Shown: positions 25,717 through 34,655, counted from the first letter of the stretch. The stretch is 42,153 bases of DNA from Lactobacillus gigeriorum DSM 23908 = CRBIP 24.85 (GCF_000296855.1 NZ_CAKC01000044.1:1-42153), one strand, 5' to 3'. Numbers and translations: made by a program. Notes: generated by a model not told the origin, from the sequence alone.

Positions 25717-26088
25717 TTAATTTCTCCTTATCTTCTTCATAACAAAAAAGGTCATAGTAATCTGTTCAGTATCTGGATCTAAATATTGTGGTCTTTCACT
25801 GGAAAGCAGCCACCCATTATCCATTAACAGATTTTCTATGACTGTCCTAATTTCGTACGGCTCAATAAGAGCCTCTTTTTTAAAAAATATTTGAATTTCT
25901 TCACCAGCTAAAGTAGCTACTGGCCGATTACTATGATGAAAAGTGGGTGTTTGGACAGAATCTGTAATTCTCAATGTCGTTTTTTGCTCACTTACATCAT
26001 TAGGTCTCTGACCAATAACAATATCATCTAGCCATGAATAATTTTCATTAGCAATCAAATCATAGATTTCAACAGCAGGAGCAATCAT
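25717..26088 (-). CDS. tail terminator-position protein (DUF806-like)
   Basis: 123 residues from the ATG at 26088 (ATGA overlap with the previous stop). A longer frame to 26169 lies inside the upstream gene and has a Cys/Arg-rich unlikely start. Sequence MIAPAVEIYDLIANENYSW, then TLRITDSVQTPTFHHSNRP, resembles DUF806 of lactic phages. Encoded directly before the major tail protein, where the tail terminator is usually found. Confidence 0.75.
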   Translation of the reverse strand: MIAPAVEIYDLIANENYSWLDDIVIGQRPNDVSEQKTTLRITDSVQTPTFHHSNRPVATLAGEEIQIFFKKEALIEPYEIRTVIENLLMDNGWLLSSERPQYLDPDTEQITMTFFVMKKIRRN

Positions 26089-26489
26089 GATTTCATCGCC
26101 TTTCTCAAGATTTCTTTTTGAACAGCAAAAACAGCTTCTTTGTTTTCTTCCCTTACTACTTCTAACCAATGATCACCAACAATTTTTACAGTGCCATCGT
26201 TGGTATACATTGCATTAGCAGCATGTCGATAATTTTTCCATCCAACTATTGCTGTTCCATTCTTAATTCCTTCAGAATTGCTTCTTTGGATTATTACATT
26301 GTCAGCCATGTGGCCATATACTTCATCATTATGTTTGGAATAGTGTTTTCTTTTAGCAGTTGAAGCAATCGCATTTCTTAATACCTCTGCTCCTGCTTCT
26401 ACAGCCATTTGTTTTTGAGCGGTACTTGGAAGCAGCTTATCTAATCCCTTAGCAAAATCATTTAATTGTTTTTCTAGACTATCAGCCAT
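26085..26489 (-). CDS. HK97 gp10-like tail completion protein
   Basis: 134 residues. Family pattern: N-terminal helical region (LEKQLNDFAKGLDKLLP), AGAEVLRNAIASTAKRKH, then IVGWKNYRHAANAMYTNDGT and HWLEVVREENKEAVF. Probably acts at the head-tail joint. Overlaps the next gene by 4 nt. Confidence 0.82.
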   Translation of the reverse strand: MADSLEKQLNDFAKGLDKLLPSTAQKQMAVEAGAEVLRNAIASTAKRKHYSKHNDEVYGHMADNVIIQRSNSEGIKNGTAIVGWKNYRHAANAMYTNDGTVKIVGDHWLEVVREENKEAVFAVQKEILRKAMKS

Positions 26490-26490
26490 A

Positions 26491-26829
26491 TCAATTCTTC
26501 TTTCTTAACGTAACCTGATCATAAGCAGTTGGATTGATATATGGATCAGAAAAAATGCCGGTTACTTCAAACAGTTGATTGCCAATTTTAGCTAAATCAA
26601 TATCATCCCAATTTCTACGATGATGAACTAGATAGATAACTGTACTATTCCAGTCTGAGCTGACTGCTTGAACAATTTGAGATGCATTTAGGCTATAAAT
26701 ACCGCCTAATGTTTTAAATTTAGCTACAAAAGTTTTTTCTGTAACCCCTCTGGTTCGATTGATTGACGATTTTACAGTACCGAACTCAATTACCGTGTTC
26801 AGCCGGCACGCTTCCTGAAGTTGAACCAT
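26491..26829 (-). CDS. head-tail joining / head closure protein
   Basis: 112 residues, ribosome site GAGGTGATTATCA. Beta-rich sequence with a SPP1 gp16-like pattern (FGTVKSSINRTRGVTEKTFV, IYLVHHRRNW, NQLFEVTGIFSDPY). Closes the portal and makes the tail interface. The first 44 nt overlap the connector gene, indicating coupled translation. Confidence 0.8.
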   Translation of the reverse strand: MVQLQEACRLNTVIEFGTVKSSINRTRGVTEKTFVAKFKTLGGIYSLNASQIVQAVSSDWNSTVIYLVHHRRNWDDIDLAKIGNQLFEVTGIFSDPYINPTAYDQVTLRKKN

Positions 26830-27142
26830 TGATAATCACCTCATCATACCTTGCTCGCAATTGACCAATTATTTGTTTAGCTGTAGTGCTTGAATTAGCA
26901 CTAGAAGGATGTGTAAACCAGTTGCCTGCAATTGCAAAGCAAGCTAGCTTATATAAATCAAATACATCATCTGATTTATAAAAGCTTTCATCTGCATCCC
27001 CAACTGCTCTTTGAACAAAATTCTCTGCTGCAACCAAACTAGACTGTAATCGAGTGATTGAAGCATCATCTAATAGATCATCATCATCTAAATAGCCTAA
27101 TGATCGCTTAAGTCCGTCATCAACAGATAAATAGTTTGCCAT
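26786..27142 (-). CDS. head-tail connector (gp6-like)
   Basis: 118 residues. Helical pattern of the gp6/gp15-type connector: YLSVDDGLKRSLGYLDDDDL, RLQSSLVAAENFVQRAVG, LYKLACFAIAGNWF near residues 62-80. Binds below the portal as a ring adaptor. Ribosome site AGGGG 9 nt before ATG. Confidence 0.83.
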   Translation of the reverse strand: MANYLSVDDGLKRSLGYLDDDDLLDDASITRLQSSLVAAENFVQRAVGDADESFYKSDDVFDLYKLACFAIAGNWFTHPSSANSSTTAKQIIGQLRARYDEVIINGSTSGSVPAEHGN

Positions 27143-27154
27143 AACGCATAACCC

Positions 27155-27292
27155 CTAATCGATCAATCCTAATAACTCTGACTTAGTAGCACGAGAGCCA
27201 TACACAATACCGATGCTATCAAGATATTGTTTGATTTCTGCTACTGTACTAGCTTCAGTCGGCTTATTTGGGACTACTAGCTGTACTTGCTG
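27155..27292 (-). other. HeH-type domain frame, out of frame with the capsid gene
   Basis: A 45-codon open frame without any start codon, overlapping the capsid 3' end by 29 nt in the +1 frame and ending before the connector gene. It encodes TVAEIKQYLDSIGIVYGSR followed by ATKSELLGLID, which fits the short HeH/LEM-like helix-extended-helix domain often found at the C-terminus of phage structural proteins. Either the capsid gains this tail by +1 frameshifting near 27264-27290, or a single-base change has cut off an original C-terminal extension. Confidence 0.6.
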
Positions 27293-28454
27293 CTACTTGA
27301 TCTGTTACTGCTGTAAATGGTGCAGATACAAAGGCATCTGGATCAATAAGCTGAGTATCAAAGCGATCAATTATACGAATCTTTACAGTATCTGTTTCAA
27401 ATGAACCAGCACCAATATTAGTTGCATCAATAGTCATATTTTGACGATCAAATAAAGTAATAGCTTCTTTAAAATCACCAAAGTATAGCGGGTGCTTGCC
27501 AGTATCATCTGGAAGGAACTTGTCATCAATTACAGTCACTGTCTTTCCTTCGATTTGGTAGATTTCAGGATTAGTTACAGATGGTTGCATTAAATATCTG
27601 CCTTGAGCATCCTTAACCTTAGCTAAAATCGAAAATCCAGTACGATTAGTGACAAAACTAGAAGTTGCTGCAATAGCTGGATCTAAAGTAGCAAGTACTA
27701 AATCTTTAATATCATCAAACTTAGCTAATTGAGCTGTCTTCGTTCCCTTCTTTAAAGTAGCAAGAATTTCAGTATTTCTTGTCACAACGTCCTTCTTAAC
27801 AATCCAGTTATTGAGCCAAGCTAAGATATTTTCTGCAGTATCTTTAAGCAACGTATTGGTTACAGTCATTAATCCTGCATAGCGCTTAACAAGATATTTA
27901 ATTGTAGTCAATTCTGGTTCATCGATGGATTGAATTGAGCCATCTTCTTGATCAATTTTTGAAAGTGGCGTAATATCAGCGGACTTTTCATAAACTCGAG
28001 TTCCTGATGGATTATTGACATTTTCAACGTTTACCAAGTTTTCAAGTGAAACAAAGGTACGTCTCAATTCTCTAATTTGATACTGAATATCACTTGGAAT
28101 TGTTAAACCAGCACCACCCTTGCCTTCTTGAGCAGAAGTAACTACATCTTTGAAGTCATTAATAAATTGCTTTGTAATATCTTCTGCCTTTATTTGTTCT
28201 ACAGTAGCAGGAGATTTAACAATCTTATCCTCAATTGATGCAGTTTCACTTGTTTCTACATAATCATCATATGCTTGCTTAGCAAAATCTCTTACTTTAA
28301 GTGCTTTTGCCAATTGATCCTTAATTTGAACTAATTCTTCATCTGAGACAGAATCAGGATCATTAACCGCTTTTAAAGCAATCTCTTGTTGCTTAGCTTG
28401 CAAGTCGGTTACTTTTTGACCTGCACTAAGCCAAGCTTCATAGAATTTATTCAT
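27264..28454 (-). CDS. major capsid protein, HK97 family
   Basis: 396 residues. Residues about 1-105 are a charged coiled-coil delta (scaffold) domain (VTDLQAKQQEIALKAVNDPD); the HK97 fold follows (IPSDIQYQIRELRRTFVSLE, FSILAKVKDAQGRYLMQPSV, HPLYFGDFKEAITLFDR). The scaffold part is expected to be removed by the adjacent ClpP-like protease during prohead maturation. The end (AASTASSPK) is abrupt; an out-of-frame HeH domain continues behind it. Ribosome site AAAGGGGG. Confidence 0.92.
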   Translation of the reverse strand: MNKFYEAWLSAGQKVTDLQAKQQEIALKAVNDPDSVSDEELVQIKDQLAKALKVRDFAKQAYDDYVETSETASIEDKIVKSPATVEQIKAEDITKQFINDFKDVVTSAQEGKGGAGLTIPSDIQYQIRELRRTFVSLENLVNVENVNNPSGTRVYEKSADITPLSKIDQEDGSIQSIDEPELTTIKYLVKRYAGLMTVTNTLLKDTAENILAWLNNWIVKKDVVTRNTEILATLKKGTKTAQLAKFDDIKDLVLATLDPAIAATSSFVTNRTGFSILAKVKDAQGRYLMQPSVTNPEIYQIEGKTVTVIDDKFLPDDTGKHPLYFGDFKEAITLFDRQNMTIDATNIGAGSFETDTVKIRIIDRFDTQLIDPDAFVSAPFTAVTDQVAASTASSPK

Positions 28455-28473
28455 TAGGTTTCCCCCTTTTTAT

Positions 28474-29187
28474 TTAAAACAAAAGACCGAGCTTATATTT
28501 AACTTGCTCGGTCTTAGACTTCTTATCTGTGAGTTTATCGACATCATCGGTCACTCTCTTAGGATGTAGGATTTGCTTAATATCTTTAATCTGTTTTCTG
28601 CTTAGCGATATTAAGCCTACGCCGTTGTAAACATTATCCGTTACATCTGCTTCTTCATCTTCAAACAAGATTTTATCCGCAAAGCCTTGTTTTACGGCTT
28701 GTTCTGCATTGATCCATGTCTCTGCTTTAAGCATGTCATACAAAGCTTCGCATTTAATGCCTGTCTTTTTATGAAAAACATTAACAAGCATAGTGTCAAT
28801 TGAATCGGTTGCTTGCTTTGCACTCGCCATTGCATCGGTATTTCCACTAGCTGATGTGGATGACCGATGGATCATAATCTGAGCAGTAGGAGATATTTGT
28901 ACACTATCACCAGCCATTGCGATAAAAGAAGCAGCGGATGCTGCTAAGCTTGTAATATGAACATCTACTTTACCTGGATATTCTTTTAAAGCCGAGTAAA
29001 TTTCAGATCCTGCAAAAACATCCCCGCCATTAGATCCAATATTTACAATTACGTCTTCCCCACCAGCTTCTGATAACTGATCAGCCACACTAGAAGGCGT
29101 AACAGCAGTGTATCCAAACCATTGATAGATTTCCGCATTGTCATCGCTAGAAATAACCCCTTTAATATTAACTGTCGGCACTTGCAT
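28474..29187 (-). CDS. ClpP-like prohead protease
   Basis: 237 residues from the ATG at 29187 (a GTG at 29190 or 29181 is possible). ClpP/S14 fold: VIVNIGSNGGDVFAGSEIYS, nucleophile Ser in TSLAASAASFIAMAGD (about residue 85), catalytic His in QIMIHRSST (about 110). Cleaves the capsid scaffold domain. Overlaps the portal gene by 20 nt. C-terminal basic extension with no motif. Confidence 0.92.
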   Translation of the reverse strand: MQVPTVNIKGVISSDDNAEIYQWFGYTAVTPSSVADQLSEAGGEDVIVNIGSNGGDVFAGSEIYSALKEYPGKVDVHITSLAASAASFIAMAGDSVQISPTAQIMIHRSSTSASGNTDAMASAKQATDSIDTMLVNVFHKKTGIKCEALYDMLKAETWINAEQAVKQGFADKILFEDEEADVTDNVYNGVGLISLSRKQIKDIKQILHPKRVTDDVDKLTDKKSKTEQVKYKLGLLF

Positions 29188-30298
29188 CACCCCCTTCCGT
29201 TTGCATTACTGGTAAATTATTGGGCAAATATCCTGTTTCTTTTAGGATATATTGAACTTGGTTAGCTCCTAAAGCTCCATCCTTTACCATCACAGAAAGT
29301 TGGCTAGCAAAATCATCACCTACAGTATCAAGTGCCGGTCTTAAATCTATCGTAAAGCCTGCATTCAACTTATTATTTAGTTCTGAAACTATTGATTGCA
29401 CGTATCTTTTTAATGTTCGACCATAGACAGCTGTAATTTGGTCAATATTAGATTGTTGATCCCCTTGACCTCCAATATATGTATCAGGTACTCCATAAAC
29501 TTTAGCAATTTGCTTACCAGTCCAATTTGATTGTGATAGGAGCTTAGCAATATCGGATTTAATTTCTAATGGTTGATATTCTTCAAGGTCATCCAACACT
29601 ATAGGTCCTTTACCACCTTGAACCTGTCTCAAAAACATCTGACTTCTAGCTTTTTTAACCTTCCAATCTAACAAGCCTCCTCCTTTTACTGTCAAAATTC
29701 CAGGCGCCATTACAGATTGATCCAAAGAGTGTAAAGTCAATTTGTTAAATGAATCTTTGATCTTTAATTCTGTAGCTAAAGCGGAGAGTGGACTTAATCC
29801 AGTTTTACCACCTGTTGTTGACAATAATTTAAAATGAAGAATATCAAATTGTGGTACTTTAAAAAGCGTTCCTCTTTTAGGCTCATCAAAACTAATATCA
29901 TAAACTAGTCCTGATCCATCATCTAACATTCTAGAAACAACTTGAGAGGGTCTAAGATATTCCCAATTCATATCAACGCCATTAATATTTCTGTTTCTAT
30001 AGGCAAAAGCTTCACCAGATAACAATAATTGAGCGCTGATTGCCTGCCAAAAAGCATGGCCATTAGTGGTTGGCGTTGGATTATCTACTAAATTTTGAAT
30101 TCTTTTTGATCTAGTTTGATATTTAACAGAAGCCATATCACCAGATAGTTGCATTATCAATGAATAAATATCTGAATTCTTTAAAGCTGTAGAGGCTGAA
30201 ACATAACCATTATCATCTGATGGATTTAAAAATGTTACCAAGTCTTCATTAGTCATAATTGAGGTAGTTGCTTGTTTGGCAAAATTAAATATTGGCAT
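29168..30298 (-). CDS. portal protein, HK97 type
   Basis: 376 residues. Portal pattern: ALKNSDIYSLIMQLSGDMAS near the N-terminus, LLLSGEAFAYRNRNINGV, DILHFKLLSTTGGKTGLSPL, then VYGVPDTYIGGQGDQQSNID. Forms the dodecameric DNA gate. Ribosome site GGAGGTGATTA. Order terminase, portal, protease, capsid is typical. Confidence 0.92.
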   Translation of the reverse strand: MPIFNFAKQATTSIMTNEDLVTFLNPSDDNGYVSASTALKNSDIYSLIMQLSGDMASVKYQTRSKRIQNLVDNPTPTTNGHAFWQAISAQLLLSGEAFAYRNRNINGVDMNWEYLRPSQVVSRMLDDGSGLVYDISFDEPKRGTLFKVPQFDILHFKLLSTTGGKTGLSPLSALATELKIKDSFNKLTLHSLDQSVMAPGILTVKGGGLLDWKVKKARSQMFLRQVQGGKGPIVLDDLEEYQPLEIKSDIAKLLSQSNWTGKQIAKVYGVPDTYIGGQGDQQSNIDQITAVYGRTLKRYVQSIVSELNNKLNAGFTIDLRPALDTVGDDFASQLSVMVKDGALGANQVQYILKETGYLPNNLPVMQTEGGDASADS

Positions 30299-30301
30299 TC
30301 A

Positions 30302-30487
30302 TTAATCACCTCCATTTCTAGGAAGCGTATCAATCAATAAACATGTCAGTAATAGCACTAAACCAGTGCCAATCATGCCTGCTATATCATTCCACAAAAA
30401 AAGTGCGAAAATAATCGCACCAAATCCTAAAATATACAGCAAAATATCGAGAAATCGCCACAAAATTTTTACTAGTTGTTTAATCAT
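30302..30487 (-). CDS. small membrane protein (DUF1056-like)
   Basis: 61 residues from the ATG at 30487, overlapping the terminase stop by 8 nt (upstream GTG at 30499 has no spacing). Two membrane segments at about 8-26 and 30-52 (LLYILGFGAIIFALFLW, GLVLLLTCLLIDTLP). DUF1056-type proteins occupy this slot between terminase and portal in lactic phages; role unknown. Confidence 0.75.
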   Translation of the reverse strand: MIKQLVKILWRFLDILLYILGFGAIIFALFLWNDIAGMIGTGLVLLLTCLLIDTLPRNGGD

Positions 30488-32399
30488 CAAAGTCTCCACC
30501 TCCTAACAGTCCTGAATCAGGATTATTGAACCAATCAAGCACTTGTTGTTGCGTCATTCTTTCAACTTGCTTAGAACGATCATTTACCATTCCAAAATCT
30601 TCGAAATGATACATTCCTTGATATAATGCATCAATTATTGCATCTACAACGTCTATTTTTAGCGATGCAGCATTCTTATCGATCTGAATACCGATCTTAT
30701 CTTCTTTTACAATTGCATTAAGCAAGGCCTTTTCTAATACTGGATCATCAGGCCTAGAAACAGCATGCGTATAAAAGATTTCTTGTAAGAATTTTGTTGG
30801 ATTACCCAAAGTTGAAGTTCTTTGAGCCACATCCATTACTGCCCACTCAGTATTAGCAATCAAGCTTTCAGTAATATTCTTTACTTGATAAGATCCAAAC
30901 CTATCATAGCCAAAGAAAATCACATGTAAACGATGTTTGTTCACATATTCAATTAACCACCGATAAACTTGTTCAGGATTTATGATGCCATCAGGGTGTC
31001 CAGTGATCGTACAGAATCCCCTTTTTTCTAATTCTCGATAAGCTAAACCATCCTGATTTTCCTTAACTTCAATTGATCCTGCTTGATTAAAAGGAATAAA
31101 TGAATGCTGTTCAATATGCCATCTAGCTTGCCCATTAACTTCATAAGGATAAACAAACCCAATAGCAGTATTATCAGAAAACATAGAATAATCGAGTCCT
31201 ATGTATACATCCCTGCCATCAATCACAAAGTCATTATCAATTGCATCAACTACGTCATCTAACTTTAAAAAACTTGTAGCTGATTGCTCAAGCCAGATAT
31301 TCAAAGACTTATTCTCAAATTTAGTTATTGTATCAGTCATCAAAGCATTTGAGCGGGCCTTTTTCAGGTCATCAATCATTTGCGGAACCATCAAAGCCAA
31401 AGGATTGGATTTAACCCAAGTTGCTTCCTGGAACAATTCATCTTTATTATCTTGTTCCCAAACTAAACATAGATAGTTATCACCGCTTGTTCTGTCAAAA
31501 TCTCGCTCCATGTTTTCCATGGAAGTAACTTCATCTTTATGAAAAGGAGTTGTGGGATCTGGATAAGCTGTGGATATTTGTACAAATTGATAGTCTGTAT
31601 GATCATCATTACTAGATCTGGTTTGTCCAGTGGTAATATCTGATACTCCCTGTGAGTCGGTTATCTGCCCAAATTCATCACCTATAGCTAAACTGAAATG
31701 AAATCCATCATAAGATCCTGCATTGTAGGTAATCCCAAGAATTCGGTTATTATTTTGCCTCATTCTTATAGTATCTGATTGACTAGTTAAGCTGTCCGAA
31801 CTCAATCCGACCTCTTCACCATAAGATTTAAATGGTTCGACTTGTAGAACATGCTGCAGAGTCTTTTTTACATATCCAAGCAATTTAGTTGTCTGTTTGT
31901 AATTTATTGAAGATACAAGATAATCTTGGTTTGCTTTACCAATCGAACCAATCAAAAATTCATAGACAATCAGGAGTGCCATTAGATATGTTTTTCCATT
32001 GTGTCGTGCCATTGACAGGATTACTCGCGTAAATCGCTTATAATCTTGGGCATCGCGCCAAGCTAACATTTGAGAGTAAATAAACTTTTGCCACGGTTCG
32101 AGCTTAACAAGTTTATTAACAGATTCTCCAGTTGGACATATTGCAGCGAACTTCAAGAACTTATTTAGCAAGTTTACATCATAGTGATATGGAAAATCGC
32201 TGGTGTTTTGCCTTTGCAAGTCTCTTAAATGTCTAAAACAAGCTAGCTGTATCTTATATGGAGCAATAATTTTTCCATCTAGCACATCAAAAGCATAAGT
32301 AGTTCCAGGATCCTGATATCTTTCACGAATATTTTTAAAATCAATATTTTTATAGGCACCCAATACATCATGAGTTTGGGTTAAATCAACTCTTTGCAT
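30480..32399 (-). CDS. terL: terminase large subunit
   Basis: 639 residues. ATPase part: Walker A region VILSMARHNGKTYLMALL at about 127-144 and Walker B-like LAIGDEFGQ at about 235. Nuclease part: VYIGLDYSMFSDNTAIGFVY (about 395-415) with the metal-binding Asp. Terminase_1-type motor that pumps DNA into the prohead and cuts at cos. It works with the small subunit just upstream and probably with the HNH protein at 33003-33500. Overlaps the small-subunit gene by 14 nt. Confidence 0.95.
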   Translation of the reverse strand: MQRVDLTQTHDVLGAYKNIDFKNIRERYQDPGTTYAFDVLDGKIIAPYKIQLACFRHLRDLQRQNTSDFPYHYDVNLLNKFLKFAAICPTGESVNKLVKLEPWQKFIYSQMLAWRDAQDYKRFTRVILSMARHNGKTYLMALLIVYEFLIGSIGKANQDYLVSSINYKQTTKLLGYVKKTLQHVLQVEPFKSYGEEVGLSSDSLTSQSDTIRMRQNNNRILGITYNAGSYDGFHFSLAIGDEFGQITDSQGVSDITTGQTRSSNDDHTDYQFVQISTAYPDPTTPFHKDEVTSMENMERDFDRTSGDNYLCLVWEQDNKDELFQEATWVKSNPLALMVPQMIDDLKKARSNALMTDTITKFENKSLNIWLEQSATSFLKLDDVVDAIDNDFVIDGRDVYIGLDYSMFSDNTAIGFVYPYEVNGQARWHIEQHSFIPFNQAGSIEVKENQDGLAYRELEKRGFCTITGHPDGIINPEQVYRWLIEYVNKHRLHVIFFGYDRFGSYQVKNITESLIANTEWAVMDVAQRTSTLGNPTKFLQEIFYTHAVSRPDDPVLEKALLNAIVKEDKIGIQIDKNAASLKIDVVDAIIDALYQGMYHFEDFGMVNDRSKQVERMTQQQVLDWFNNPDSGLLGGGDFDD

Positions 32400-32844
32400 T
32401 AAAGAATTCCCTCATTGAATCTGAAATAGATTTTTTATTGTCTGTTGGTTCGCTTAATTCCGACAGTTCCGATCGTGCTTTAGGACTTAATCCTAACTCA
32501 TGACCAATAGAAGCCATCTTGTTTAACGAATCAGATAACACTTGATAAGCGGGATTTTTACGAAAGCCCATAAAATCTTTGTTTACTATGTCACCATTTA
32601 CTGGATTGACGGAGGTTTTATAGATAGCTTGCTGTATCCCATTTTCTTGAATATCATCATAAGCCGTTCGATATAGATCATAAGCAGAGCAATATTGCTG
32701 AACCAGATATTCATCAGCTCTTAAAATCTTTGGATTTTTGTTCAGATAATTAGCAATTTTAGGCCATAAATATTTGCCGTAAGTTCCTAACCATTTTGGT
32801 GCTTGTGTTGGTACTTTCGGCTTTGATAGATCAACATTCGCCAT
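32386..32844 (-). CDS. terS: terminase small subunit, P27 family
   Basis: 152 residues from the ATG at 32844 (AAAGGGGGG 7 nt upstream; a TTG at 32862 lies inside that ribosome site). P27 pattern: PKWLGTYGKYLWPKIANYLN, LRADEYLVQQYCSAYDLYR, GFRKNPAYQVLSDSLNKMAS. Recognises the packaging site. The probable cos region lies immediately upstream at 32880-32945. Confidence 0.88.
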   Translation of the reverse strand: MANVDLSKPKVPTQAPKWLGTYGKYLWPKIANYLNKNPKILRADEYLVQQYCSAYDLYRTAYDDIQENGIQQAIYKTSVNPVNGDIVNKDFMGFRKNPAYQVLSDSLNKMASIGHELGLSPKARSELSELSEPTDNKKSISDSMREFFNAKS

Positions 32845-32903
32845 CTTTAACCCCCCTTTCAAATTTTTTGAAAAATCCTTGCGTCATAAAAGCGAACGCC
32901 TCA

Positions 32904-32941
32904 CGTGCGGATTCTCCGTGCGAATTATCACCCCGGGGGAT
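32904..32941. other. candidate cos / terminase binding region
   Basis: Between the HNH and small terminase genes lies a GC-rich patch in AT-rich surroundings: imperfect direct repeats CGTGCGGATT (32904-32913) and CGTGCGAATT (32917-32926), then a near-palindrome ATC-A-CCCCGGGG-GAT (32927-32941). HK97-type phages with an HNH next to terminase package from cohesive ends located here. The nick positions cannot be read from sequence alone. Confidence 0.5.
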
Positions 32942-33002
32942 GCAAAAATAATCTTTTATTATAACTATAGCCACTGAATATTTAAGCTCTTAGAACTGCT
33001 TT

Positions 33003-33500
33003 TTAGTGCTTATACATCATCATTAATTTCGAAATTATTTTTATATCCCGTATTGGTGGATTTCCTGTGCGTTTATTGTTTTTGCCTGTCCCATAATAAT
33101 GTTGTTCCCAAATTGTTTTGTAATGGTGACATGATTGGCAGCAATAAACCAAATTTTCCAGATCCGCACGATGACCAGCAAACAATTCAGAAGGCATTAT
33201 GTGATCAACTATCTTACCCTCTGTTAATTTGCCATTAACTCTGCAATATTGGCATAGATTTAAATCGCGATCGATCACGATGCTTCTTAAGGATCGCCAT
33301 TTCTTTGTGTGATAAAACTTATTCTGTTCTGCTTTATCCGGCTCAGCATATCTTTTGATTTTGCTGTACATCTTTTGTTGCATATATTGATTTGATCGTT
33401 CATATCTTATTTCATCGTCTCTATGATTTGTACAAAAAAAGCTGCCACTCTCTGCATATGAGTGACAGCCTACATGTCTACATCTTCTAACTTTAGGCAT
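33003..33500 (-). CDS. HNH endonuclease adjacent to terminase
   Basis: 165 residues. N-terminal Cys/His cluster (CRHVGCHSYAESGSFFCTNH) looks like a zinc knuckle. The HNH core follows: LCQYCRVNG, then IVDHIMPSELFAGHRADLEN and LVYCCQSCHHYK, with His-Asn-His and two CxxC pairs. In many cos phages such an HNH is needed with TerL for genome-end cutting. Intact motifs and position before terS support that role. Confidence 0.9.
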   Translation of the reverse strand: MPKVRRCRHVGCHSYAESGSFFCTNHRDDEIRYERSNQYMQQKMYSKIKRYAEPDKAEQNKFYHTKKWRSLRSIVIDRDLNLCQYCRVNGKLTEGKIVDHIMPSELFAGHRADLENLVYCCQSCHHYKTIWEQHYYGTGKNNKRTGNPPIRDIKIISKLMMMYKH

Positions 33501-33572
33501 CCAATCTTCTTTTCAATTCTACATTGTCAATTATTTGTTTAAATTAACTCTTGGTTCATAACATATATGAAG

Positions 33573-33743
33573 TTATGAATTATTCATATGAATCAAAATA
33601 CTATAGTCCTTTTGATATGATCTAAGTAGCTTATGCATCAAGTGCCAAGTATAATCATCAATATCTTTTTGAGGTTCTTTGATTCTAACTTTTAATAAAT
33701 CGCATTTTCTTTTTGCTTCAATCTCCCAATCTTTGAAATTCAT
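33573..33743 (-). CDS. small hypothetical protein
   Basis: 56 residues from the ATG at 33743, with GGAGGG just upstream; an upstream frame extension runs through a terminator and is rejected. Sequence MNFKDWEIEAKRKCDLLKVR; helical and charged, no family recognised. First gene of the packaging block after the DUF2335 unit. Confidence 0.5.
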   Translation of the reverse strand: MNFKDWEIEAKRKCDLLKVRIKEPQKDIDDYTWHLMHKLLRSYQKDYSILIHMNNS

Positions 33744-33757
33744 TGCATCCCTCCGAC

Positions 33758-33788
33758 AAAATAAAAAAGCCAGAAAATTAATCTGACT
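33758..33788 (-). terminator. terminator after the DUF2335 gene
   Basis: Stem AAGTCAGA/TCTGGCTT (33788-33781 with 33774-33767, one G-U) followed on the - strand by T-rich sequence. It overlaps the last codons of the DUF2335 gene. Confidence 0.7.
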
Positions 33789-34338
33789 TGTTCTTATCCT
33801 TATTTTCACTAGCTAACTCGTTATTATCGGATAACTCATTAATATTATTCAACAGCGATCCAACCATTACTATAAATGATGTCCCACTAAAAATGCTACC
33901 AATAATTTTATGTCCCTTTAATATCAAATAAAATGAACATAATATAAATAAGATACAAAAGACCACAAGAAAAATCATTGAAACCCAAGCCAAGCGTCCT
34001 CTTCTTTTCTGCTTAATTGTTTCTAGCTTTCGCCTATGAATAGATTCTTCAATACCATTATCAATAATCTTTTTGGCAGCATCCGGATATAATGCTTGAT
34101 ATCCAGCTAATATTTTAGGATGTGGGATTGGCCCACTATACATTTCCATAGTTGCAATAAGATTATCTTTTTCCTCATTTGTAAGTGGTAAACTTCTAAC
34201 CTGCGCAATTATTTCTTTATCATTTTGACTTAGTTCTTTTTTACTTTCAACAATATTAGATTGAGATACCTTTTCATCTTGATTAACATTATCGGAAGTA
34301 TCTAAATTATTTAGGACTTTATCATTTTGACTTTCCAA
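33778..34338 (-). CDS. DUF2335 membrane protein
   Basis: 186 residues. The DUF2335 block is clear: YSGPIPHPKILAGYQALYPD, then AAKKIIDNGIEESIHRRKLE (about 67-105). Two membrane helices follow, about 116-137 and 143-163, between basic and acidic ends. Family function is unknown. It forms a two-gene unit with the gene at 34322, with own promoter and terminator inside the late region, which suggests cargo expressed in the lysogen. Confidence 0.8.
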   Translation of the reverse strand: MESQNDKVLNNLDTSDNVNQDEKVSQSNIVESKKELSQNDKEIIAQVRSLPLTNEEKDNLIATMEMYSGPIPHPKILAGYQALYPDAAKKIIDNGIEESIHRRKLETIKQKRRGRLAWVSMIFLVVFCILFILCSFYLILKGHKIIGSIFSGTSFIVMVGSLLNNINELSDNNELASENKDKNKSD

Positions 34339-34519
34339 AGCTAATTAATCCTCGCTTCATATCATTACCTACCTTTTTCCAGTCATTTATGGTAAACCCC
34401 CCATAATTTTCTTCAATTTGATATTTTTGCTTTTGCCCAATAAATAACTTTAATGTTTCGCCTGGAATTTCAGCTATATCAGTAAAAATCTTTATCGATA
34501 AATTTATAAAGTTATGCAT
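34322..34519 (-). CDS. hypothetical partner of the DUF2335 protein
   Basis: 65 residues (MHNFINLSIKIFTDIAEIPG), ribosome site AAAGGAGC. No family recognised; amphipathic N-terminus. Overlaps the DUF2335 start by 17 nt, so the two are translationally coupled and probably act together. Confidence 0.6.
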   Translation of the reverse strand: MHNFINLSIKIFTDIAEIPGETLKLFIGQKQKYQIEENYGGFTINDWKKVGNDMKRGLISFGKSK

Positions 34520-34546
34520 ACAAAACAGCTCCTTTATATATCGTTA

Positions 34547-34574
34547 TTTTACAATAATAGCTAATCATAGTAAA
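34547..34574 (-). promoter_or_regulatory. promoter of the DUF2335 unit
   Basis: - strand -35 TTTACT (34574-34569), 16-bp spacer, -10 TAAAAT (34552-34547), about 30 nt before the first start. Good match for a vegetative promoter. Confidence 0.55.
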
Positions 34575-34655
34575 TTCTAGAGTTTCACTTTTAATAATAT
34601 TTGATAATAATTGGTAAGCGAATAGCCAGCATCTCGCGTTAACCTTGAAATAAAC

